DNA from: Bacillus sp. AFS073361
Lineage (GTDB): Bacteria; Bacillota; Bacilli; Bacillales; Cytobacillaceae
Reading direction: 5' to 3'
NCBI RefSeq assembly: GCF_002567005.1
Contig: NZ_NUZU01000039.1
Span: 341,466 to 405,465, forward strand
Length of the DNA stretch: 64,000 bases
A program made the translations under genes and the position numbers. Below, piece after piece: positions 51,175 through 58,888 of this stretch (the first letter of the stretch is position 1; every line of letters begins with the position of its first letter). The notes under the pieces were generated by a model. That model saw only the letters and a program-made list of their open reading frames with translations, searched no databases and was not told where the DNA came from.

Positions 51175-51369
51175 CTATCTGTTTGGCATGTCTGATACAG
51201 ATATACCCCCGATTCCCCAGTGAGTTTTTGGCACTTCTGATACAAGAATACGAACGTTTTCTTTTGGAGCACCAAGCGTAGTGCTGACGACTTCTGTCAC
51301 ATTATGAATGAGTTCCTTCACTTTCTCTTCGGGTCTTCCTTCCAAAATCTGAATGTTTACAATCGGCAT
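51175..51369 (-). CDS. 4-oxalocrotonate tautomerase
   Basis: A 64-residue small tautomerase. After Met removal Pro1 is the catalytic base (MPIVNIQILEGRPEEKVKEL), followed by LIHNVTEVVSTTLGAPKENV and the C-terminal WGIGGISVSDM. It isomerises 2-hydroxymuconate to 4-oxalocrotonate, between the semialdehyde dehydrogenase and the decarboxylase encoded at 40912-44115. It heads a minus-strand unit with dioxygenase copy 2. The start ATG at 51369 follows AGAGGAGGTG. IclR-like sites lie upstream (51531, 51553). Confidence 0.92.
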   Translation of the reverse strand: MPIVNIQILEGRPEEKVKELIHNVTEVVSTTLGAPKENVRILVSEVPKTHWGIGGISVSDMPNR

Positions 51370-51530
51370 AGCCTAATCACCTCCTCTAACATGAAGAAAT
51401 GTTCTATTCAGCCATCTTAAAAGACACTTCTCTTAAACCGTCAAGCTTAGCTAGAACCTTATTTCCAGACGCTCAGCGAATGCATCCGTTTTTCAACCCT
51501 TGACTTCTTGTTATTTATAGTAACGGGGTG

Positions 51531-51550
51531 TTGTTCATTATACAACAAAC
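51531..51550. promoter_or_regulatory. IclR-type operator (TTGTTCATTATACAACAAAC)
   Basis: Shares TGTTC and TATACA-CAA with the site at 40808. It adjoins the next site at 51553, in the divergent region between the tautomerase and iclR-2. Confidence 0.5.
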
Positions 51551-51552
51551 TC

Positions 51553-51574
51553 ATTCTTCTATATGGAACAAAAA
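51553..51574 (-). promoter_or_regulatory. IclR-type operator (TTTTGTTCCATATAGAAGAA)
   Basis: Same 22-bp sequence as at 45179. It is placed to control the tautomerase-dioxygenase unit and the divergent iclR-2-amidohydrolase unit. Confidence 0.65.
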
Positions 51575-51694
51575 AATAAAAATTTTTAAATTATTTAGAA
51601 TATTGCACTTGTTATGAGGTTTAAGTTAAAATATGTTGTACATCATAAGAGATTAATGTTCTTATATAAGCATCAATTAGAAAGGAGAATGTTT

Positions 51695-52471
51695 ATGGAG
51701 ACTAAGAACAATCAAGATTACCTGCTTTCTTCAGTAAAAAATGCTCTTCGTCTATTACGAAGCTTTTCGATAGATGAACCTGAGAAAAAGGTAACTGACT
51801 TGGCTTCTTCATTGGGTCTGGGCAAAAGCACAGTTAGTCGTTTATTAGCGACTCTCGCAAGTGAAGGGTTTGTGTATAAAGACCCTGAGACGCAAAAATA
51901 TCGTTTAGGTCTCACCATTCTTAATTTAAATACCATAGTCACTTCAAACCTTGAAATTAACCGTGAATCACAACCTGTTCTCCAAAAGCTGGTCAATGAG
52001 GTTGGAGAAACAGCTCATATTGCTGTATTGGAAAATATGGGTGTTGTTTATTTAAATAGGGTAGAGTGCAAACATCCCGTACAAATTTTATCTCATATCG
52101 GAAGAAGAAACCCTCTTCACTGTACGAGTTCAGGAAAAGTGATCCTTGCCCACCAGAAGGAGGAAATAATTGAACAATTCTTCGAAGAAGGCCTTCAAAA
52201 ATATACGATGAATACAATAGCCGATCCTGATGACCTTCGCAACATATTAAAAACTGTCAAGGAACAAAGATATGCGGTAAGTGTTGAGGAACTTCGCGAA
52301 GGAGTTGCATCGGTTGCTGCCCCAATATGGGATTACACCGGAAAAGTCATGTATGCTGTAAGTGTTGTTGGACCTGTCCATCGTATGAATCCTCATAACC
52401 CTGCACTCATTAATAAAGTGAAAAGTGCGGCTAAAGAAATATCTGAGAGGCTGGGTTACAGGAAACATTAA
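51695..52471 (+). CDS. IclR family transcriptional regulator (IclR-2)
   Basis: A 258-residue IclR-type regulator. The winged HTH has LLSSVKNALRLLRSFSIDEP and LASSLGLGKSTVSRLLATLA; the effector domain has TAHIAVLENMGVVYLNRVEC, LHCTSSGKVILAHQKEE and AVSVEELREGVASVAAPIWD. The start is ATG at 51695 behind AAAGGAG; a frame reaching back to 51614 has no site. It is divergent from the tautomerase unit and immediately upstream of the amidohydrolase. Being next to two operator copies it is the better candidate for the regulator of the meta-cleavage genes. IclR-1 is a paralogue. Confidence 0.93.
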   Translation: METKNNQDYLLSSVKNALRLLRSFSIDEPEKKVTDLASSLGLGKSTVSRLLATLASEGFVYKDPETQKYRLGLTILNLNTIVTSNLEINRESQPVLQKLVNEVGETAHIAVLENMGVVYLNRVECKHPVQILSHIGRRNPLHCTSSGKVILAHQKEEIIEQFFEEGLQKYTMNTIADPDDLRNILKTVKEQRYAVSVEELREGVASVAAPIWDYTGKVMYAVSVVGPVHRMNPHNPALINKVKSAAKEISERLGYRKH

Positions 52472-52504
52472 TTTATTCAATAGAGAAAAAGGAGCGTGAT
52501 TACT

Positions 52505-53443
52505 TTGTTTGATATGCATACTCACTTCATTCCGCCAGATGTCTTGCTTTGGCTTAAGGATAACCAGAATTTGGTTCAAGCAAGATGGGAGAAAAAATCA
52601 CCAGATCAAGCTGACTTTCTTACAGTAAATAATAAATGGGGATTTGAGCTCAAAGAGTCATTTATCAATCCTGGATTATATCTGCAGGAACAAGAAAAAG
52701 CGGGCGTTTCTCATTCCCTTGTCTCACCTATTCCCCAGCTTTTTATGTATGATTTTCCTGAATATATTACAAGTGAGCTTTCAACAGTCTACAATCGTTC
52801 ACTAAGCAATTGGATTCATGACAACAGTGAGCGATTATCGGCACTAGCTACCATTCCATTAAACAATCCTGTCCATGCAGCAAACGAATTAAAGCATGCG
52901 ATGAATTTAGGATTAAAAGGAGCCATAATTGGGCCAGGGCTATCAAATGTCATGTTAACAGACGAATTTTTCACTCCATTTTGGGAGGAAGCCAATTATC
53001 AAAAAGCCATCATTTTTATTCATCCTCTGCTTTGTGAGGATCCGCGACTTCAGAAAAGGATGATGCCTAATCTAATTGGGGTACCGTGGGAAACAACCAT
53101 TTGTGCTGCAGATTTATTGTTAAGTGGTATGCTGGACAAATATCCAAATGTAAGAATTTTGCTAGCTCATGGCGGCGGCTTACTTCCCTACCAGATTGGG
53201 CGTTTAAATAAAGGTTATGAAAAATGGATAGGGGTTTCCTCTTCATTGCAAGCTCCTCCAGAAGAGTACTTGCGCCGCTTTTGGTTTGATAACGTACTTT
53301 GGAACAATACAAGCTTGAATTTTCTCGTAGAAATGGTTGGATCCGATAGAGTGGTTCCTGGATCGGATTTTCCTTTCGACCTATGTGCTTGGCCTCCTAT
53401 AGCAAATAATGAGAGTGGAGTTAAATCTCTCCTATCTATCTAA
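52505..53443 (+). CDS. ACMSD-type amidohydrolase (probable carboxy-hydroxymuconate semialdehyde decarboxylase)
   Basis: A 312-residue member of the amidohydrolase-2 family, which contains zinc-dependent decarboxylases such as ACMSD and gamma-resorcylate decarboxylase. Metal motif FDMHTHF at residues 2-8, then AIIFIHPLLCEDPR, VRILLAHGGGLLPYQIGRL and the final Asp in VVPGSDFPFDLC. In the protocatechuate 2,3-cleavage pathway PraH of this type decarboxylates 5-carboxy-2-hydroxymuconate-6-semialdehyde; that role fits here. The start is TTG at 52505, nine bases after AAGGAG; the GTG at 52496 is too close. The C-terminus (ending KSLLSI) seems about 20 residues shorter than usual, lacking the last helix. 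It follows iclR-2 after 33 bp. Confidence 0.82.
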   Translation: MFDMHTHFIPPDVLLWLKDNQNLVQARWEKKSPDQADFLTVNNKWGFELKESFINPGLYLQEQEKAGVSHSLVSPIPQLFMYDFPEYITSELSTVYNRSLSNWIHDNSERLSALATIPLNNPVHAANELKHAMNLGLKGAIIGPGLSNVMLTDEFFTPFWEEANYQKAIIFIHPLLCEDPRLQKRMMPNLIGVPWETTICAADLLLSGMLDKYPNVRILLAHGGGLLPYQIGRLNKGYEKWIGVSSSLQAPPEEYLRRFWFDNVLWNNTSLNFLVEMVGSDRVVPGSDFPFDLCAWPPIANNESGVKSLLSI

Positions 53444-53461
53444 AGGAGTTATAGTAGAACG

Positions 53462-53501
53462 ACAAGTAGTCAAGGCTTTATGAAAGCGCTTGACTGCTTG
53501 T
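53462..53501 (+). terminator. Long hairpin downstream of the amidohydrolase
   Basis: ACAAGTAGTCAAG pairs with CTTGACTGCTTGT (one G-U pair) and the loop itself forms GCTTT/AAAGC. There is no T-run, so it may be a stability or Rho-related element rather than an intrinsic terminator. Confidence 0.45.
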
Positions 53502-53510
53502 GTATCACTT

Positions 53511-53678
53511 CTATAAATTAATTACCTCTGCCACACAAAGTTGACAGAGGCGGTTATTGCCCTTGAAGATTTCATCTTTCCAAGCTGATATAAATAAAAT
53601 TTGTCCCTTTTGAACATTTGCTCCGATTTCAACTGCCAGAGCAGCGTATTTCTCTAATTTTTCATGAAAAGTTCTCAT
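53511..53678 (-). pseudogene. Truncated M29 aminopeptidase (first ~32 residues plus junk)
   Basis: ATG at 53678 behind AAAGGGG starts MRTFHEKLEKYAALAVEIGA, then NVQKGQILFISA, the usual N-terminus of AmpS/M29 aminopeptidases. The frame then diverges and stops after 55 codons. The catalytic part is absent. One copy of a ~77-bp direct repeat (53716-53792) lies in its promoter region. Confidence 0.7.
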
Positions 53679-53715
53679 ATCGTTTCCCCTTTGTATTGAA
53701 TTTCTTGCAAATACA

Positions 53716-53792
53716 GATGGAAAATTACCTACTATTCTTAGACGGAATAATATGAATTTGGTTTCTTCTTTCATCAAAAGAGTTCACACATC
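53716..53792 (+). repeat. ~77-bp direct repeat, copy 1
   Basis: The segment from GATGGA through TTCACACATC matches 57392-57469 in the same orientation. From TACCTACT on there is only one mismatch in 67 bp. The two copies flank the MOSC-MocR-PaiB-BA3454 segment. Confidence 0.8.
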
Positions 53793-53872
53793 CTCATCGA
53801 ATACCTTTTGTCTACAATCTGAGCCTAGCTTTTTAAGCTAGGTTATTTATGTATCTGCAGTATTTATTAAAA

Positions 53873-54505
53873 TCATATCAATTTTAAAAATCTATTTCTC
53901 CAGTCCTCTGCAAGAGCATCAACCGTCAATATTTTTTCAACGGATGTTTTATCTTGTTGTTGATGAAAAAGAATTTGTGTAGCAAAGGAAACGGAAATTT
54001 CTTTTGAGTGTTTTTCAATAAGAGTGATTTCCGAATCGAAATTAATCGTCCCCTCTTCCAATACCCGAAAAAAGTAACCAGTTAGGGATGTTTCAACCAC
54101 TTTCTTTAAAAATTGATTCTCCTGATTATATTTGGAGATAGTTGCACAAGGTACTCTCCCTTGTGTTACTTGAACAATGGTTTCCCCTATTTTAAATATA
54201 TCGCCAATACAAACTTGTTCTTCCACCATTCCTGTTGCAGTAATATTTTCCCCAAAGGCAGGTAGAATTAGCTTTTTTTGAAATATCTCTTCCCAATAAG
54301 AGTAATGCTCAAATGCATATAAACATACCGCACGATCTGGTCCGCCGTGAAACTTGTGGTTTTGAACATCATCACCTACAAAGCCAGATTTTTTCAGCTC
54401 AACAGCTTGTACAGATGACTTTCCGATTGCGGAAAGTTCTTTTTTATTGTTCCAATTAAATTCCTTCGGTTTTCCAACAGCTAAATTAATAATTTTTCGA
54501 TTCAA
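53873..54505 (-). CDS. MOSC domain protein (YiiM/YflK-like)
   Basis: A 210-residue MOSC-domain protein. It shows INLAVGKPKEFNW at the start, GFVGDDVQNHKFHGGPDRAV with the conserved HGGPDRAV motif, GENITATGMVEEQVCIGDIF and QGRVPCATISKYNQE with the conserved cysteine that could bind sulfur. Relatives YiiM and Bacillus YflK act on molybdenum-cofactor-dependent detoxification of N-hydroxylated compounds or bind similar cofactors; the exact role here is unknown. The start codon is TTG at 54505 with GTGAGGT upstream. It is monocistronic, between the aminopeptidase remnant and the MocR gene. Confidence 0.85.
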   Translation of the reverse strand: MNRKIINLAVGKPKEFNWNNKKELSAIGKSSVQAVELKKSGFVGDDVQNHKFHGGPDRAVCLYAFEHYSYWEEIFQKKLILPAFGENITATGMVEEQVCIGDIFKIGETIVQVTQGRVPCATISKYNQENQFLKKVVETSLTGYFFRVLEEGTINFDSEITLIEKHSKEISVSFATQILFHQQQDKTSVEKILTVDALAEDWRNRFLKLI

Positions 54506-54593
54506 TTTGAATTTACCTCACTTTTACCAAACTCTTTATTTCATATGCAAATCCCCACCTAGTCGAGCAACCTGCAATTGTTAGATGCAACTA

Positions 54594-55973
54594 TTATGTC
54601 CAAGCGTCTTTTAAAAGCTTTATACCTAATTGTATTTCCTCACAAGTAAGATTACTGAATCCGAGCTTAATTATTGCCCCGTCAGAATGATTTTTTATGA
54701 AATAGATGGAGGTAGGATACACCTTAACCCCATTAATAGAAGCCCGCTCAATTAACCATTCTTCTGTACGATTCAGATGTACCTTAACTAATACGTACAA
54801 ACCAGACTGTTCCCCAATAATGGATATATTTTGTTTGAAGTGTTTTTTTAATTCAGAAACGATGCACTGCATTTTTCGCTTATACACAAGTCGCATTCGT
54901 TTAATATGGCGACTCCATTCCCCCTCTTCCATAAATTTAGCCATTGTAAGCTGACTAAGAAGGGAAGTGGTACTCTCGAAATGGGTAAATCGGTGTTTAT
55001 AATGCTTTAAAAGGATCTGTGGCAGCACCATATAACTTAGACGGATTCCTGGAAGAAATGACTTTGAGAAATTCCCTAGGTAAATAACTTTTGTTGAATC
55101 AATAGAAGCAAGTGCTGGGAATGGCTGCTGCGTATATCGAAATTCACTATCATAATCGTCTTCGATAATATATCCATGATTCTTGTTCGCCCAATGAATA
55201 AGCATTTGCCTTTGTTGAATAGACATGCTTACTCCTATTGGACTTTGATGGGAGGGCGTGACATAGATTAGCCTTGAATTCATTTGTTCTAATTTAGAAA
55301 AATCAGCACCAGATTCATAAACGGGTAAAGTTTCAAGCGTGAAACGATGAAATTGAAAAGCTTCCCTTGCTCCATCATAACCTGGGTCCTCTACAATAAT
55401 GCTAGTGAAATCCTCCTTCAGGATTTGCCCGAGATAAATCAACATTTGTTGGGTACTACTGCCGATTATGATTGCATTTGGATTTGCTTTCACCCCACGG
55501 GATTGCAGTAAATATGCGGAGATTTGTTCACGCAGGCACAGTTCACCAAAGGGTTCCCCATATCGAAAGCTTCCCTGTAATGTTAGCACCTGATTTGAGA
55601 TTCTCCTCCAAACTTTCAGGGGAAAATTGGTTTGATCTACGGCTCCTGCCCGGAAATCAATTAGGATTGGTGTCACCGGCTTTGTTTGCTTTTTATTGGG
55701 AAAAATTAAATCATCTTGAACTATAAGTGGATCTAATTCATTTACAAAATACCCTTTTCGACCTTCTCCACGGATATAACCTTCAGCTACAAGCTGCTCA
55801 TATGCCATTAATGTGGTATTACGACTTACTTGAAGTGAGTCTGCTAGACCGCGAATGGAGGGCAGTGGGTCACCAGCCGGTATGTCGCCACGCTCAATAA
55901 ATAATTTAAACTGCTCGTAAATTTGTTTGTATTTGGGCAAGTCATCCTTAAAAGCAAAAATGGTTTCTTTCAT
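54594..55973 (-). CDS. MocR/GabR-type regulator (GntR HTH + aminotransferase domain)
   Basis: A 459-residue fusion. Residues 1-75 are a GntR winged helix (PKYKQIYEQFKLFIERGDIP, PSIRGLADSLQVSRNTTLMA). The remainder is a fold-type I aminotransferase domain that binds pyridoxal phosphate, with VTPSHQSPIGVSMS, IIEDDYDSEFRYTQQPFP and the PLP lysine in VIYLGNFSKSFLPGIRLSYM. MocR proteins sense PLP-linked metabolites and often regulate a divergent gene. Here the divergent gene encodes a PaiB-like protein 121 bp away. A TTGGC/GCCAA inverted repeat lies between them. The start ATG at 55973 follows AAGGTG. Confidence 0.92.
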   Translation of the reverse strand: MKETIFAFKDDLPKYKQIYEQFKLFIERGDIPAGDPLPSIRGLADSLQVSRNTTLMAYEQLVAEGYIRGEGRKGYFVNELDPLIVQDDLIFPNKKQTKPVTPILIDFRAGAVDQTNFPLKVWRRISNQVLTLQGSFRYGEPFGELCLREQISAYLLQSRGVKANPNAIIIGSSTQQMLIYLGQILKEDFTSIIVEDPGYDGAREAFQFHRFTLETLPVYESGADFSKLEQMNSRLIYVTPSHQSPIGVSMSIQQRQMLIHWANKNHGYIIEDDYDSEFRYTQQPFPALASIDSTKVIYLGNFSKSFLPGIRLSYMVLPQILLKHYKHRFTHFESTTSLLSQLTMAKFMEEGEWSRHIKRMRLVYKRKMQCIVSELKKHFKQNISIIGEQSGLYVLVKVHLNRTEEWLIERASINGVKVYPTSIYFIKNHSDGAIIKLGFSNLTCEEIQLGIKLLKDAWT

Positions 55974-56023
55974 TTACATTACACCTTTGACATGTTCTTT
56001 TATTCATAATTGTACCTTTTTAT

Positions 56024-56065
56024 ATGTCAGTTGGCATTATAAAATATCTTATACAGTACCGCCAA
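56024..56065. promoter_or_regulatory. Possible MocR operator (TTGGC ... GCCAA)
   Basis: In the divergent spacer a TTGGC element and a GCCAA element about 25-30 bp apart form an inverted pair around a TATAAAA-rich centre. Assignment to the MocR protein is inferred from position. Confidence 0.35.
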
Positions 56066-56094
56066 TTACTGGCCAAATGAAGGAGGAGCTAATC

Positions 56095-56706
56095 ATGTAT
56101 ATTCCTAAAGATTTTAAACTAGATGACGAAGAAATCATTAATGATTTTATCGAAAAATACAGCTTTGCCACTTTATTTTCTCAGCACAACGGAGAACCAT
56201 ACGCTACCCATCTTCCACTTACATTAAATAAAGATGAGCGTGCCTTATATGGTCATTTTGCCCGCCAAAATGACCAGTGGAAGGATATTGAAAACCAACA
56301 AGTTCTCGTTGTTTTCCAAGGTCCTCACTGTTATATTTCACCTTCTTGGTACGAAACAAAAAAGGCAGTACCTACTTGGAATTATGTGTCTATTCATATA
56401 TATGGAAAGATGGAGATGGTCGAGGAACCAAAAGTAATATTTGATTCTTTAAATGACATGGTAAAAAAATATGAAAGACCAGATAGCTTATACAATTTAA
56501 AGGATGTAGATTCACAATTTATCGAAGGAATGAGCAAAGGGATTGTCGCATTCAAAATAAACATCTCAAAAATTGAAGCAAAAGCTAAATTAAGTCAAAA
56601 TCATCCCGCCGAACGGCAGGAGTTAATTATTAATCAACTAGAAAGAACTTCCCAACAAGATAATATACAAGTGGCATCCCTTATGAAGAAAAATCTACAA
56701 AAATAA
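56095..56706 (+). CDS. FMN-binding negative transcriptional regulator-like protein (PaiB family)
   Basis: A 203-residue protein of the PaiB/FMN-binding split-barrel family. It begins MYIPKDFKLDDEEIINDFIE and has FATLFSQHNGEPYATHLPL, LYGHFARQNDQWKDI, VFQGPHCYISPSWYETKKAV with PTWNYVSIHIYGKMEM, and KGIVAFKINISKIEAKAKLS, all hallmarks of the family. Bacillus PaiB affects sporulation and protease genes, but many members are flavin-linked detoxifying proteins. It is often encoded next to a MocR regulator, as here. The start ATG at 56095 follows GAAGGAGG; the frame extends upstream to 55927 without a site. Length agrees with PaiB. Confidence 0.9.
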   Translation: MYIPKDFKLDDEEIINDFIEKYSFATLFSQHNGEPYATHLPLTLNKDERALYGHFARQNDQWKDIENQQVLVVFQGPHCYISPSWYETKKAVPTWNYVSIHIYGKMEMVEEPKVIFDSLNDMVKKYERPDSLYNLKDVDSQFIEGMSKGIVAFKINISKIEAKAKLSQNHPAERQELIINQLERTSQQDNIQVASLMKKNLQK

Positions 56707-57080
56707 AAGTTTTTTTCATCTGTTTTGTAGCGCTAACTTGCCTTATTGAGCAGGATTGTCATAAGAAATTTTGTTTTTATCTTTCGACATTTTTCCGCAA
56801 TCTAGGAAGGGTAAAAAAATACATTTGAGAGTAGAATCATATAAAGTTTATTGATTTTATTGACTTTTATTGTCATTACCGTTGTTAGAAAGGATGGAAA
56901 TTTTTGGTAAGTAGAGATTTTGTCAAATCTTGACCTTTTTTTTAGCTTTATTCAATTTCATTTTATTTGTAAAATAAAAAAAAGTTAGAAAACATTTATA
57001 GAAATACCTAAATGCAATTGGATTTATTAGAGAAGTGCACGAACCAAAAAGTTAGAATGAAATAAAGGAGATAGAACAAA
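56707..57080. other. Intergenic spacer without recognisable features
   Basis: A T-rich spacer of 374 bp between the PaiB-like and BA3454-like genes. I see no gene, terminator or convincing operator in it; the promoter of the small gene presumably lies in its right half. Confidence 0.4.
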
Positions 57081-57215
57081 ATGTACAAGTATACAATCTA
57101 TGTAACGCATAATGGCAAAGTCTATCAAACCAACGTAATAGCTACCAAAAACCAAACAGAAGAAGAAGTTTATCGTATAGCACAAGAACAAGTTCTTAAA
57201 CAATGGGCAAATTAA
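57081..57215 (+). CDS. BA3454 family small stress-response protein
   Basis: A 44-residue protein, ATG at 57081 behind AAAGGAG. The sequence MYKYTIYVTHNGKVYQTNVI, then ATKNQTEEEVYRIAQEQVLK and QWAN, fits the BA3454 group of short Bacillus proteins reported as stress-induced. A beta hairpin followed by one helix is expected. Its biochemical role is unknown. It is monocistronic and lies just inside the second copy of the ~77-bp repeat. Confidence 0.75.
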   Translation: MYKYTIYVTHNGKVYQTNVIATKNQTEEEVYRIAQEQVLKQWAN

Positions 57216-57391
57216 ATACGGGATCTTGGGATTAAAATGGAACTTCCACTTGAAAAGTAGATTTTGGATTGCTTCCTTTACTAGAAATCTAGCTGCCAAT
57301 GGTGGCTTTTTTTGTTTAACAAAAGGACGGGTTAGTGAAAGGGAAGAAAAAAAGTGCCTTCTTTTAAATACAAATAAATAAAGGTCATTTA

Positions 57392-57469
57392 AGATGGATA
57401 AATACCTACTATTCTTAGACGGAATAATTTGAATTTGGTTTCTTCTTTCATCAAAAGAGTTCACACATC
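57392..57469 (+). repeat. ~77-bp direct repeat, copy 2
   Basis: Matches 53716-53792 in the same orientation, one mismatch over the last 67 bp. At copy 1 this sequence is the upstream region of an aminopeptidase remnant; here no such gene follows. Confidence 0.8.
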
Positions 57470-57496
57470 TTTTATTCAAGGGGTCTAATGAAAATA

Positions 57497-57524
57497 GCCC
57501 CTCTCACCATTTGAGAGGGGTTTT
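57497..57524. terminator. Terminator downstream of the ROK regulator
   Basis: CCCCTCTCA and TGAGAGGGG form the stem with a short loop; T-rich flanks on both sides. Confidence 0.8.
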
Positions 57525-57542
57525 ATCTATGGTAAAAAAACA

Positions 57543-58667
57543 TTAAATAGAATTCAAAAAGGATTGAATAAATGGGATAGCAGCACCTACAGGTACCCCA
57601 TTAACGGATGAACGGCTTATGTGAATAAAAGGCTCGCTGCTCGGAAATGCAGATTTTTCATTAATTTTTTCATGAAGAATGTCAATGTCTTCTTCTATTA
57701 AGTATGGAGATAGATGTCCACCTAGTATAAATTCTCTGTTAAGGACAAGATGGATATTGTTGATTGAAAATGCCAATTGATCTAAAAAGGAATTCCACCT
57801 CTCAGCATATGAAGGGATACCCATACGAACCTGTTGGAAGAAAAAATCTAATGACTCATCTTCATCCAGAAGGGCATTAATAGAGCTATACGTTTCCATG
57901 CATCCTTTTTTTCCGCAGTAGCAGGAAGGCCCGTTAGGATTAATCGTCATATGCTCGATTGTTCCGCTATGTCCTTGTTTTCCCATATAAATTTGATCAT
58001 TGATAATAATGGCTCCGCCAAGATGGGGACCAATCGAGAGATATACAGCATCTCCAATATCATTTCTTACCCACAACTCCGTTGTTGCTGCACACTTTGC
58101 ATCATGTAAAAACCTACAAGGATAATGGAGAAATTGGGTAAAAACCCCAATCTCTAATCCTGTTGGGATTAATATTTTTCCATACGTTATTTTTTCACCG
58201 TCATTTGATGTCAATCCTTGTACAGCAAAACCAATCCCAAGAATTTGATCCTCTTCCACATGAAGAGATGTGATGAAAGACTGTACAGCATAGCTTAGCT
58301 CTTTATAATACCTCTCCACATTGGAATAATCCATCGCAAGTCTCTGATGTTGAAAAGCATGGCCGCGTAAATCAATGGCTATAATTTGGACGGTCCTTTT
58401 CTGTATTTCTATTCCAATGCTGATACGAGCCTGAGGACATATTGCATAAGCGGTGGCACGCCTGCCTACCGAAGATTCAAACTGCCCACTCTTCTCAATC
58501 AATTTTTCTTTTTCCAAGCGAACGAGATTTTGGGTCACAGTTGGTAAACTTAAATTTAGTTGGTTCGCAATTTCTTGTTTAGAAAGTTTCTGATTTTGAT
58601 ATATGAGATGATAAATCGAGGAATAATTACCTCTTTTTATATCTTTAAATGTGATGCTATTTTCCAT
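57543..58667 (-). CDS. ROK family transcriptional regulator (XylR/NagC-like)
   Basis: A 374-residue ROK protein. The N-terminal winged HTH is LSKQEIANQLNLSLPTVTQN. The ROK sugar-kinase-like domain has ISIGIEIQKRTVQIIAIDLR, LGIGFAVQGLTSNDGE, LGGAIIINDQIYMGKQGHSG and the zinc motif GPSCYCGKKGCMETYSS. Regulators of this type respond to sugars or polyols. It is divergent from the SDR-kinase-symporter operon, with paired TTTTRYAAAA sites before each, so it likely represses both. The start is ATG at 58667 behind GAGGT; upstream ATGs at 58706 and 58679 lack a site or overlap an operator. Confidence 0.9.
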   Translation of the reverse strand: MENSITFKDIKRGNYSSIYHLIYQNQKLSKQEIANQLNLSLPTVTQNLVRLEKEKLIEKSGQFESSVGRRATAYAICPQARISIGIEIQKRTVQIIAIDLRGHAFQHQRLAMDYSNVERYYKELSYAVQSFITSLHVEEDQILGIGFAVQGLTSNDGEKITYGKILIPTGLEIGVFTQFLHYPCRFLHDAKCAATTELWVRNDIGDAVYLSIGPHLGGAIIINDQIYMGKQGHSGTIEHMTINPNGPSCYCGKKGCMETYSSINALLDEDESLDFFFQQVRMGIPSYAERWNSFLDQLAFSINNIHLVLNREFILGGHLSPYLIEEDIDILHEKINEKSAFPSSEPFIHISRSSVNGVPVGAAIPFIQSFLNSI

Positions 58668-58678
58668 GTTATACCTCA

Positions 58679-58701
58679 TTTTGCAAAATGATTTTATAAA
58701 A
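58679..58701. promoter_or_regulatory. Paired ROK operator (TTTTGCAAAA, TTTTATAAAA)
   Basis: Two 10-bp palindromes begin 13 bp apart, just upstream of the ROK gene. The same spacing and sequence type recur at 58832-58854. Confidence 0.6.
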
Positions 58702-58831
58702 AACATTTTTTAAATTCAATTTAAATATACCACACAAATTCATACAATCACAACTTTGTCATGAAGTGTCTGCCATTTTAATATTTTGTCCTTATTGACT
58801 TCGTTAAGAAAACGTTTTATTATGTAAATAC

Positions 58832-58854
58832 ATTTTATAAAACGACTTTATAAA
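58832..58854. promoter_or_regulatory. Paired ROK operator (TTTTATAAAA, CTTTATAAAA)
   Basis: Two palindromes 13 bp apart, 35-57 bp upstream of the SDR gene. Preceded by AGAAAACGTTTTAT at about 58806, which resembles a cre box. Confidence 0.6.
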
Positions 58855-58888
58855 ATTCATTTCACAAAAAAAGAAATGGGGAAAAAAC

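Noticed and set aside
57027..57479. A 150-codon minus-strand open frame across the small BA3454-like gene and the 77-bp repeat
   Set aside because: No ribosome binding site and no family-like sequence; it runs antisense to a good short gene and through a non-coding repeat and a hairpin.
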